NCBI GenBank assembly: GCA_011319805.1
Contig: SJRY01000316.1
Span: 18,290 to 82,289 of the forward strand
Origin: Macrocybe gigantea
Taxonomy: Eukaryota; Basidiomycota; Agaricomycetes; Agaricales; Callistosporiaceae
DNA: 64,000 bases
Direction of reading: 5' to 3'
In this document: piece after piece, positions 44,549 to 54,704 of the stretch
Position numbering within the stretch: the stretch's first letter is position 1
Layout: the number at the start of each line of letters is the position of its first letter
Position numbers and translations under genes: made by a program
The notes under the pieces: generated by a model
Database searches by the model: none
What the model was told of the DNA's origin: nothing
The model's input: the letters and a program-made list of their open reading frames with translations, nothing else

Positions 44549-46362
44549 AGGACCCCTGATAATCCCTACTAAGGTCGGACCCCCTGTCGGACAAATTTTG
44601 AGGATTTTGAACCCAAAGGTCGGTATGCATTCTGGACAAATTGGTCCTCAGGTGGCCGGCAGGTCAGTTGCCGATTTGGACATGGGATCCCCAGCTGTGG
44701 ACAGGTCAGTTCCATGTTTGGACATGACTTCTAAAAAGTAGATACCCTTAGCTGATTGGTAGAGTGCAAGTTCACTACAGTCATTTTGCCCCAGAGTCAA
44801 GTGTTTGAACCCCAAAGGCTTTCGGGCCAGAACAAAGAAGACTGGAACTCTCTGGTCAAAGATGATGTTCCCGAGCAGCAAGATTTGCAAGACATCTTCG
44901 ACCACGAATGTGATCGGACACTGTCTCGAACACGTCAATAGGACAATGCAGTAGGGTGTCTATCTTGCACTGCAGCAGTTCTCATTGCCAAAGATATGGC
45001 AAACCTGTATGTCCATTCACCGACGCTAGTCTACTGGTAACTCATCGCAACTTTGTCCCAAGGAATCATTTGCAGGCCGAAGATCACTTTGATGCCGATG
45101 GAATGAAGATGGAATGCGTACGGATCAATGAGTATTCAAGATCCTTCCATCTACCACTAGTTTGTGATATAGTACACAACCACATGAGCAAATCTTTTGG
45201 ATTGGGAAATCTGACTATCGATAAACTCGATTTCTCAGGGCTGATAGCACTCCGTCGTGTTCATCAAACTCATCAGGCTGCGAGGGGCGTCCGTACAACC
45301 CATTTTAACCCAATAGAAAATGTTCCACAAACAACAAAAATTCGTGAAGCTGGAAGAAGACACATCACTGACATCAGGTGTTGAAAGGAGCACTCGATGG
45401 ACTGGTACTACGAAAGAAGCAACAAAAGGTAATGCTGCGAATGCGGCTGCCATTCACAACATGGACGCAAGTAAGGTATGGCTTGATACTGTGCATCTGA
45501 TGACCTGCGGTTGACCCATTTCACAAAAGCAACTGCAAAAGTGCAAACATGTCTTCTTGTTGATGAAGATCCCACCCACACTTCACATATCGGATGCAAG
45601 CATTACAATATTGTGACCACTCATGATCAGAGACTTTGGAATAGTGCAAACAACCCATGGCTTGCATGTCGGTCATGGTGCGCATGATTTATTCATGAGA
45701 AATTGTTGCATGAAAGCTAAGAATGTTGCATTTGGACAGTACACGCCATATATTCCAAGTCAGGAGGAAAATTCGGGAAACACATGGCAGTATCGAAAGA
45801 GTCAAATATTGCAGCTGTCTCACACATTGTTGTGCAAGTATTCGAGCCAATCCTTCGAAGCACCGCATCAGGAATGGCTTTCCGTGATCACCCAGAATGA
45901 CTTTGCCTACTTCAAATGAAGGAGTTCTCTCTCTTAACCTCGTCACAGTTTCTAACTGTGTTATCAACGAAGCCTGTTCTGAACTCAACTGGTTTGCAGC
46001 TCTCTGGACCTGATTCTCTTACATTTTCTGCATTACAAGGGCTATCAGTCGAGGTAAAGAAGGCAATGGACAGCTTCAAAAGAAGAAAATGAAGTAAATT
46101 TGTCATTTTTCGGTCTAAGGATACAGTAGATATCATCATTCGAGGTACTAGAATGCTCTAACGCTACTCTACGTCGAGAAAAAAGGATTTTGAACGCTCC
46201 GGGAGGTCGGTCGCCTGGTCTGGACAAATTGAAGCACCTGGGTGGGAGGTCGGTACGCATTCTGGACAAAAACGGAAATTTTGGCATTTTTATGTTCGGA
46301 CAAAAATTGGTGCTTTTGCCGAATTTTGGGAACCGACCTTGGTAGGGATTATCCCGGGTCCT
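44549..46362. mobile_element. Non-autonomous TIR element, 1.8 kb, with 8-bp target duplication
   Basis: Perfect 8-bp duplications GGTTGGGC at 44541-44548 and 46363-46370. The ends are inverted, AGGACCCCTGATAATCCC at the left and AGGACCCGGGATAATCCC read inward from the right, continuing as TACYAAGGTCGG (about 30 nt with three mismatches). A subterminal GGTCGGTAYGCATTCTGGAC block occurs in direct orientation at both ends (about 44619 and 46247). Inside are short frames without recognised transposase and a tRNA-like segment. The right end lies only about 115 bp upstream of the kinase-like gene ATG. The superfamily is unassigned. Confidence 0.88.
44738..44825 (+). other. tRNA-like segment in the TIR element
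   Basis: TTAGCTGATTGGTAGAGTGC (44748-44767) resembles a D-arm/A box and GTGTTTGAACCCC (44801-44813) a T-arm/B box. Stems are poor, so it is probably tRNA-derived rather than a functional tRNA. Confidence 0.4.
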
Positions 46363-46477
46363 GGTTGGGCACCGGGTGAAGCGAGACGCGTGTAAAGTCT
46401 CGTGACGTGTCAAGGCGCGTGTGGTGTTGATTCCGCGCTTCACTAGTTTCACTCCCGGTCTCTATTCAAACCTCGTC

Positions 46478-49029
46478 ATGTCCACCTCGAACTCCAGCGG
46501 AATCCAGACTCGCGCACAAAGGAAAGCAGCGGAGGCAAACTCACAGCAGTCCACCCCGGCTCAAGAGGACCTCGTCTCCGTCAATTGGTTGTTTTTCACT
46601 CCTTCGCATACATCGGCACCTAGGGATATCGATATTCCTCGCCAACTGTTCAGTGGGAAGTCGAAAGCGTGTTTGGGGCTGTTTTATGAGACGCTTCTTG
46701 ACGAGTTCGGCTTTGAGGCCAGAAAAACGGCCATCAAGTTATACCAGGTCAGTGGCGTTGGTTCATCTAATTTTGATCTGCGGTGTTGAAAGCCTTTCTA
46801 GCCTCTGGAGCCTCTTTCCGTCGATACTGTCTATAAGAATGGGTGGCCAGCAACCGTCAATTTCGACAATTACTTTCGGCCAATTTTGCTGTCGCGTTCT
46901 CTCGCGACTGCTTTGGCAGGGAAGCTCGACGACGACAATATCGTCCATTTGGTCGTCACCGCTGAAGGTTCATATAAAAGGCAGCAGCCCGTTGCAGCTC
47001 AAAGAGAGACATTTACCATTTGTTACCGCTACTTCGACATCCCAGAGGAAAAAACAGGCTTTTTGGATATCGAGACGGATGCCTCATTGCACGACCTCCG
47101 TAACGCCCTTGCTGCTCAGGGAATCCGCGACCCTCGCAGTCGAAACAACAAGCTAACAGACCGCGAAATAGAAATCTGGGAGGTAATCCATGTTTTTCCA
47201 CCGCTCGGGCGCAATTCCTCACCCCTCTTTTTCAGCTTGACAAGCTCCATCAACTCCTCGCATCCGATGACGCCGGCTGGCGGAAGGCTGTGGCGGGGTG
47301 TGGCAGCGATCTCCATAAAATTGCCGTAGAGATTTACACGCAGAAAATCGATACGCTTAAACCCAGGACAAACGACGCTGGCAAGCCATTTCTCAACGTG
47401 GTCGTCTCCTCCATATTCCGATCCAGCCAGGCAGCTTATCAAGCCGAGGCTGAGGATGAAGTTGGACCTCTAGATACGTTTTACGCCCGTCGTAAGTCAC
47501 CTTCATTCATTCCTACTGCATGAAGCTGAGCCGAGTGAGCTCAGGGTACGAACGCCTGGTGAATCACCAACGGTCGGCTACTACGAAGACTCCCTCCGCG
47601 GCCGTGAATTCAGCATCATATCGTCGAACGCAAAAAGAAGAGTTCCGAATCTACGACGGTCGGTGTCCCCCTGATATGGACGAGAATTCTTCGGCGATTG
47701 CAATGCCGCCTTCTCTTTATCATCCCGTTTTCCAGAGGTGGAGCGCCCGTGCTTTCGACCAGGCTATCACACCTCCGCATGCCGTCATCGCGTCAACGGC
47801 TGAGTTGATGCAGCAAGCATCAATATTGCATCCGACAGAGGATGATCGTAAACGCGCAGTCCGTGGTCCTCTGCAAAATGCCCTTCGGTCGGGGATGAAT
47901 GCGGTTAGTAACAGTGATCTGACGACTCCGGACGGCCGGACGTCCATCCAGCTTACGCGTGACGGGGTGACTCGCGCTGTACCGGTACTTATCGACGAGG
48001 AAAAGCGTGAAGGAGCCGAAGCAACCGCCGACGCGACTACGCAAGCATCATTCTCCATGATCCGAGCTTGGAACGACCCCGACGTTAGTCCTCCTTGCTC
48101 TTCTATGCCACGTATTTTCGACTGATCCTGGTTTTCAGCATGAGGTGTTTCGCAATCTTGTGTGCTGTCCTACGTTTCTTCTTGGATTTAGTGGATGCCA
48201 TCTCGTGATTTCGGCTGCTGTTCTCACCGACAAATGCATCGTTGAACGCTTGGCCATGATGTGGATCGGGCATAGCACCACACACGACCAAAACCACACC
48301 GAGGACATTGCACGTGCGCTATATGCTCTTTCCCTTGCCTTTGATGAACTTCGACAGTGGTACGAGAGTGTGATTTCCGCCAAGCGTCCGCTCTACGGAC
48401 CAAACACTGTTAGCCACCCGCGATTCTTTCCCCATGCTCATCGATATCCCCTAGATGGAGAGGACTTTTCCGGCGACACTGTAGAGTTTGAATACCAATG
48501 CCCTCTGCAAAAGTCATCGATGTGCGTCACCTTTCTCGCACGGATCAAGGCCGATGATGGGCAAGATAACCAGCAGATTGTCGTCAAGTTTGTCCAGCGG
48601 TACTGCACGGACCTTCATCGCTTGCTGGCGGAACACGACATGGCTCCAGGCTTACGGTACTGTGGGCCCATAGACCAGGATACGCCATACAGGAACTGGA
48701 AAATGGTGGTGATGGACTATTTTGACGGCCGCCCTTCCTACGTGGACGACGCACATCGGCTTGGCCATGTCCGTGAAGCCGTGGTCAAAGCAGTCAACTT
48801 GGCGCATGAAGAAGATTTTGTCTTTGGTGACCTTCGTCCTCCGAACGTGTTAATCAACACAAAAGGGCAAATCAGACTCATTGATTTTGACTGGGCTGGC
48901 AAGGAAGGCGAGGTTTGTTACCCGGCGCACATGTCCACGAGGCTTTGGGTTGATGGCGTTAGGCCGATGGTGTCAATTACGCGGGCCCACGACTGTGGTA
49001 TGATTGAGAAGTGGTTCTCACCTGTCTGA
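46478..49029 (+). CDS. Kinase-like protein, 760 residues, six exons, Crinkler-header-like N-terminus
   Basis: Exons 46478-46747, 46802-47182, 47236-47491, 47526-47662, 47736-48083, 48139-49029. Introns are 34-73 nt with GT-AG ends, and the exons sum to 2283 nt with no internal stop. ATG 46478 is the first in the open exon. After a basic start (TRAQRKAAEANSQQ), residues about 32-150 contain AIKLYQPLEPLSVDTVYKNG and end near IVHLVVTAEG, a layout like the ubiquitin-like header of Crinkler/CR proteins (my inference). The C-terminal half is a protein-kinase fold: IVVKFVQRY (candidate Lys), VVMDYFDG (hinge), FGDLRPPNVLIN (catalytic loop) and LIDFDWAG (metal-binding). DFD replaces DFG, as in several fungal kinase-like families. 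It may act as a signalling or conflict effector; the substrate is unknown. It is the best-preserved gene in the window, despite a transposon end about 115 bp upstream. Confidence 0.85.
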
Positions 49030-49640
49030 AGATAATTGGTGGACTGTATTGTACATAGTGTTTATGTCGATGTAACGATTCATGGAACATTACTGTGGGC
49101 CCATTCTAGGCTCTTTTTGCGTTGCAGCACCTTTCCCCTGCCGATGTCCCAGAAGTGCCCTTGTGGTGCGCCATAATGGATCACTTCGTTGTTCTTGCCC
49201 TTGCTCCTCATCTCTTTCCCAAATCTAAAGGGAGATCAAAGAGCCAAAAATGTTTGCTACCATCATCACTTAGAAGAACATCCATCATCCACTCTGGTGA
49301 CAATAGCGACCCCCCACTTTCAGATGCCAGCCAAGTGGCGCGTTACCGTGAACATGATTACGAGTCCTTTCTTTAGAAAGGCTCGTTCTAATCATCTGCA
49401 ATTTGAATATGCGGGAAGGAACTCCAGCTTGTTTGTACACAGTTACATTGCATTGTTTCAAGCGTGGGATATAAACAGACCCTGTGTTCTTTCGGGCCTT
49501 CACACCGGAAAGTTCACGTTTTCAGATGATCTGAAAACTTCACTTAATTATATAGTTTCCGGACACAAATTAGTTGAACTAATATTAATAATGAAATAGA
49601 AAATTTCGGATCCGCTGAAAAGTATGGCGAAATCTGTAAT
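49030..49640. other. Intergenic sequence, target of the Harbinger insertion
   Basis: An open frame at 49189-49599 has no recognisable domain and unconvincing composition. The sequence becomes AT-rich toward 49640 and resumes after the insertion at 52961. I see no supported gene. Confidence 0.45.
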
Positions 49641-49703
49641 AGAGTCTATTTGCAATGCAGGTTTTAGGCTAGCCGAGTTCCAAAAACTCGTAGCCGATGG
49701 AAA

Positions 49704-51224
49704 ATGAGCAGGACCCTTGTCACTGATAGTCACACCATCACGACGTCCATGCAGTACGGGCTGCTGCATTGCAGAAATGCCATGGCTGACATCCTCCATG
49801 TATTGCTTGCTACTGCCCTTCCCTTCCTGTGTCCTGAGCCGCAGCCACCTCTACTCGGAACCACTCTCCACTCCGTCCTGATTGCGCAGGCCACCATCCC
49901 TTCAGCTACATCAAGTGCTTTTCGACAATATACTGCTGACCTGTGTGCTTCTTCGCGAGACCCGCGGCCTCCCCCAGGTGGGGAGCGGATAACAGAGGAG
50001 TGGTTGCTGTCATTGTCGGACCAGGACTGCTTATGGAGGTTCTGGTATGTCTGCGACCGTTTTCCCTTTGATTTTTGCTTTATTCATGCTATCGAAAAGG
50101 TTCACAGCTCGCGAACTCATCGATCTCACATGTGTCCTTGAAATTCCTGACTTCTCGACATATTCTCGCTACTCATTCACTGCCGTTGAGGCTCTCGTGC
50201 TTTTATGCGCCCGATTTCGCTCTGCAGGAGACATGTATGAGCTATCCATCCTTTATGATCGATGCCAGTCCTTGCTGTCTGAGTGTATCAATGAACTGGT
50301 GTCATATATCGATAATACATGGTCCCATTTGCTTGGATGTGATAAGGATTACCTGCTTCACCCTACACGACTTGCAGAATATGCCTGTGCCATCCACTGA
50401 CGTGGCTCTCCCCTCCCTTCCATCTTCGGCTTCATCAATTGTACAATCCGTCGAATCTGCAGACCCAAACAATGGCAGAGACAGGCATATAACGGGCATA
50501 AGAAGTTTCATGCCTTGAAATTCCAAGCCATCATGCTTCCGAATGGCATCATTGGCCATCTTTTTGGCCCCTGGGAGGGACGACGCAATGACGCTTTCCT
50601 TCTCACTGAAAGCCAGCTTCTTGAGAATCTCGCTGGCTTCGCCTTCCGTCAAGGAGCACCAGAGGATGCCCCCATTGAAGAGCGGACATTCCAGGTTTTC
50701 GGTGACACTGCATATGGCTTAGGGCCCCATATTGTCAGTCCGTTTTCGGGTGCTGGTGAGTGCACAGATGAAGAACAGGATTGGAATGCTTCCATGGCTG
50801 CTGTACGGATTGAGGTAGAACATGGCTTTGGGATAGTTTCTATGTTAAAAGGGGGTAATCCCATATCTCGACGCGTGTAGATACCGACGTCTTGGGCTGT
50901 GCCCGACACCTTACATGCAAATATATCATTGATACATTAGAATATAATACACGTTTCGTAGCTAGGAAAGTGGTCTACGAACATGTATAAAAAGTCTTCA
51001 TAGTTTACAGGAATACAACAAGGTTGTCTACGATTTCTCTACATTCTAACCTATGGCCATTCCTCAATGCTGGATGGAAAATGCACATATTTAGCTCACC
51101 TGTTGGTAGATATTATTGTGTCGGTGTCATTCTGACAAACGCGCTCAATTGCCTTCGTCCCAAACAAGTTTCGCAGTACTTTCAGTGCATACCACCTTCT
51201 CTAAATGACTACTTTCACCATTAG
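49704..51224 (+). pseudogene. Harbinger DDE transposase, 419 codons, one TGA and a solo LTR insertion
   Basis: Exon 1 49704-50044, intron 50045-50099 (GTATGT...AAAAG), then exon 2 to 51224. Subtracting the 201-bp LTR and its 5-bp duplication leaves 420 codons including stop, so the frame is otherwise exact. Landmarks: EEWLLSLSDQDCLWRF, then EALVLLCARFRSAGDMYELS (helix-turn-helix-like region), LLGCDKDYLL, KFQAIMLPNGIIGHLFGPWE with GRRNDAFLL, VFGDTAYGLGPHIVSPF (second D), and RIEVEHGFGIVS (final E). The stop at 50398-50400 is TGA where Arg is expected. The reading VSNLWPFLNAGWK is restored across the LTR. A later ATG at 49752 is an alternative start. Confidence 0.88.
50843..51043 (+). repeat. 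Short solo LTR (201 bp) of a different retrotransposon
   Basis: It begins TGTTAAAAGGGGG and ends TTCTCTACA (TG...CA), with perfect 5-bp duplications TTCTA at 50838-50842 and 51044-51048 and a TATAAAAAG box near 50986. It does not match the A, B or C LTRs. Its orientation is taken from the TATA box. Confidence 0.88.
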
Positions 51225-51314
51225 CATTGTAGTATGTAGATATTTGAAGGTGTAACATAGAATAACGATTAGAACAACATATTTTGAGATTAAAAAAGAA
51301 ACAACTATGCAGAA

Positions 51315-52801
51315 TTAAAGCTTTTTTGATAGTAAATCCAGGTATTGGGATTGAAATTCCTTGGTATTCGTCATATGAATGATAAAAGCCTTGTTGGCTT
51401 TACGAATTTCCTGCAACAGCTCATTATGTTGCACTTCACGCTGTGTCTTCTCTTCCTGAAAGAAGGCTTGAAAGTCAAATGATTGCTGAGCATGAACACA
51501 TTTTGTTGTGCGTTGTGGCAGAGATTCGACCATAAAAAGCCTCTTCTTTGCGGAACTAGAAGTCCCAATGGGAGTGTTCGCTTGCTCGTTTTTGATTATC
51601 TTGTGAGGAAGTGGGGTCATTGGAGGGATAAATCCATCAACAGATTCCTGTTTCACCTTCAGTAACATTAGCTGTGTGATTATATTGAAACTTAGTACTT
51701 ACAAGTGGCTGAAGACGAGCGCTTTTTTGTAAAGTGGATTCAACCAAGGGTTCCACATCAGTATCGGAGTCACCAGAGCTGATGGAAATGGCATCAATGT
51801 TTGCGGACCCAAGGGACGGAGCTTTTGGAGCTGGCGCACAACCATGGCCCCTCATAGATGCATTTCGAATTGCCTCGCCAGCACGCTTATCTAGTTCGCG
51901 AGCCTTGGAATGGAACACATTACTTAAAATTCAATTAATTGAAATATGAAGGTTACCTTTCGAAGTTTTCCTTTCTCTGCATCATTCTGAATCTCTGACA
52001 ACCGCTTTTGCTCACTGATCTGGTCCAGAAGGGCTCCAAGCATGATCTCTGCACTGCCTTGGAGCAGGTTTGTAAGGCTGTCAGACACCATTTCATGGTC
52101 CTGTAGAGAAAAATTGATTAAAAGCACTGAAAATTGTGACTCGAGATATGCACCTCATGCCACTGAAGCAATTCATCTACTTTTTTATGCAGGGAAGCAG
52201 GGCTGTGTTTGCCCAGACCAAGCTTGGCAAAATCAATAGCAACACTCTCCCATGCTGCTTGAATGGTTCCGTGAGCAGCTAAAAAGACCTTGTTTTGGAC
52301 ACAGACTCTCACAAGCTGGACAAGGCTGTCTGCAGTATACGGCACCTTCTCAATGGTTCTGGATGGCTTGCTAACTTTCCTGCGCCCAGGCTGAGGCACA
52401 GAAGCCCTAAGAGTGGTCGAGGAGCATTGATTTTGGTGAGGTAAGGTGGGACTGAGGGTATCCAGATTTGGAGAAGACACATTGATGATGGGCACGTTCA
52501 AGGGAATGCACGCACCTGACACATTTGACAGGCCCTGCGATGGAACAAGTGGTGGTTCTCCAAAGGGATAAGATATTGAGCGATCATGGTCAGGTGTAAG
52601 GGCTGTGTTGGGGATTGGCTGGTATGCAATTGGAAGGAGAGGGATATCGTCAACCTGGCCCCAAGTCTCCCAATTAGAGGAATAATCGCAACTACTCTGT
52701 ATAGGAGGTAGAAAAGAGGGTAGTTGAGTAGAATTTGTTGCGTCATCCAGGATAGAAGCGATGCCTGGCAATCGAGGAGGTATCTTGCACCCTTGGGCCA
52801 T
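51315..52801 (-). CDS. Harbinger Myb/SANT-like partner protein, 441 residues, four exons
   Basis: Minus-strand exons 52801-52154, 52100-51957, 51903-51703, 51647-51315. The introns are 53-55 nt, and exons 1-4 contain 216, 48, 67 and 111 codons including the stop. The N-terminal 150 residues are Pro/Ser/Thr-rich and low in structure. A basic patch (PQPGRRKVSKPSRTIEK) leads into a trihelix Myb/SANT-like region, about residues 157-216 (YTADSLVQLVRVCVQNKVF...AAWESVAIDFAKLGLG). A coiled region follows, then an acidic SSGDSDTDVEP patch and a C-terminal helical stretch (QEEKTQREVQHNELLQEIR). In PIF/Harbinger elements this partner binds DNA and helps import the transposase. No CGA-derived stop is present, unlike the transposase. 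Confidence 0.85.
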
Positions 52802-52960
52802 TGCTTGTGTCTCTCAATGAAGTTTTCTTCTCAATTACGATGGCAGCATGCAGTGCTCAGCGTGACAGGGAAATCAATCAAAATTCATATATTCAACCCT
52901 GCAATTCCAACAGATGCTAGCCGATGGAAAGTAAAACATGGGTTGCAAATAGCCTCTAAT

Positions 52961-53223
52961 ATAAGAATTGTTTTCGGACTTCACGAAAATGAACCTTAAA
53001 TACGAAAAATCAATGTTTCAGAAATCATTTGTTAATTTTTCCGATTAGACTCAGTTTTCGGTTCAGCTGAAAAGCATGAATTAAACTTGTTATAAATTCA
53101 TACGAAATCTAATAAATACGGTAGAAATTTCGATTGGTAGGAAAACAAAAAAGTCGGATTCCAATTTTGTCATACTGAAATGAAATACCGAAAATGATAG
53201 TTTCGGTAGAACTGAAATGGATC
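52961..53223. other. AT-rich non-coding stretch
   Basis: It continues the sequence interrupted at 49640. TTTCGGTTCAGCTGAAAAG-like words occur on both sides of the insertion. No gene is seen. Confidence 0.45.
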
Positions 53224-53300
53224 GTACGATGAGCGTACGATGAGCGTACAATGAGCGTACAATGAGCGTACGATGAGCGTACGATGAGCGTACGATGAGC
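53224..53300 (+). repeat. Minisatellite, seven copies of an 11-bp unit
   Basis: Seven tandem copies of GTACGATGAGC. Copies three and four read GTACAATGAGC, a CpG to CpA change. Confidence 0.97.
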
Positions 53301-53649
53301 AGATGCAAAGCGTCGACAGAGCGTCCACTGTCCAGTCTTCACCAGGGAAGACCATAAAATCAAGACAGCGAAAGAAAAACGGTGGGAGTAGATTTGGGAA
53401 GGGTGTAAATAGTCCTGCAGCATTCTTTGAGCGACCTGGATGAGTGACCTGTTTATCGACACCACAGGAGCTCATGAGTTCTCGCGGCAGCCCGTAACGT
53501 GTTGACGTGTTGTGTGCAACAACGTTCGCGCGTAAACTTCGACGCCGCTCGCAACAGCCTCTCACCTTCAATCCTGAGCTCCAGTATCCCATCCTCGTTT
53601 GTCAGATCCCAACTGTCGCACCTCGTTGTCCATCGCTCGCGTCGAAAAA

Positions 53650-54691
53650 ATGTCGCCTTCAGTCCCCATCGTCGCACCACTCCTTTATCTCGTTGAGTCG
53701 TCCCCAAAGAGCCAGGAACGCAGGCGCGCTGCGAACGCGTTCAGGGAGGCATTGGCAGCATTGGAACCAAAAACTTTGCGATGGTTAGGGAGATTCAAGT
53801 TTCATTGGATCTTGATGTGAGACGGCTTCATCTGCGCCGTATTCGTTTTCTTCTTTTTTTCTTTCGCTAATGCTGTTGCAGGGGAGCACTTCACAAATCC
53901 TGGAAGGAACCGCTGAAACATTGGACTTGGAGGGGCTTTCGCAAGGGACATGCATTTATCACAATGCATGTCTTCGACGACGACGTGACGGATGCAATAT
54001 GCTACAGGAATGGAGGGCATTGGCAGGAAAAAAAGAGATTGAGCGTCCAGAAACGATGCCGCCGACTGGAGGAGATTTGAATTGGAGTAGGCCTGGGTCT
54101 GCCTGTAGAATGCAGCACCTGTTAGGACATTTGCTGATAATTGTTCGTGCTGAAGAAGCTTTGAATTCTACCCTCAAAATGTGCGTAAGCTTTTGCCTGC
54201 GGACGTCTGGCTGGTCGGGCTCGGTGGCGTTGTTGCCAGTCTCCTGAGCTCCACTTACGACCTTCCGGACATCGTGTTTGAATCTCTAGGCGAGCACCTC
54301 GCCGCAAGTCGCTTGCACCTGTCTCTGCCCTGGCAAACAGACACCGCAAACGCACAACTAAACCTGGACTTGTCTATATCATTTCTCCCCTGCTCCGGTG
54401 GCCGTGACGCACGTGTACCATCACCCGATCACATACGGCGCGTGCACAGGCTGGCTCTCGCCATGCGCTAGCACGAGCTACGTGGTGCTACTTGGGCAAC
54501 ATGACATTGTGGGCAGGCTTGGATGGAACGTTGACATGCGGGCGCACATCATATGCCATGTGATCCGCAGAATCCTCAAACTGGACGGTGTGGAGTGGGA
54601 GAAGGGCAAAGAGGTGCCACTTGTGCGTGAAGAGGACGAATGCGTGGTCGGTCACCTTCTCGTAGTGAGCTGTCCTCCGTCTTTCAGCTGA
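53650..54691 (+). CDS. Uncharacterised protein, multi-exon, model uncertain
   Basis: A start at 53650 reads MSPSVPIVAPLLYLVESSPK and continues with a helical, Arg/Ala-rich stretch. A GTGAGA...TTGCAG intron candidate (53814 to about 53881) leads to GSTSQILEGTAETLDLEGLS. Later frames include LPADVWLVGLGGVVASLL (about 54195-54250) and VLLGQHDIVGRLGWNVDM (about 54490-54545). The pieces are in different frames and I cannot place all the splice sites, so it may be a decayed gene. No domain is recognised. Confidence 0.35.
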
Positions 54692-54704
54692 CAGTGCATC
54701 GGAG

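Larger units (their letters stand above)
49641..52957. mobile_element. PIF/Harbinger transposon, 3.3 kb, AAT target duplication
   Basis: The ends are inverted repeats AGAGTCTATTTGCAA (left) and AGAGGCTATTTGCAA (read inward from the right), flanked by AAT at 49638-49640 and 52958-52960. A 3-bp A/T duplication is usual for this superfamily. It encodes the two expected proteins: a DDE transposase on the plus strand (broken) and a Myb/SANT-like protein on the minus strand (intact), convergent. A 201-bp solo LTR has inserted into the transposase. Confidence 0.9.
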
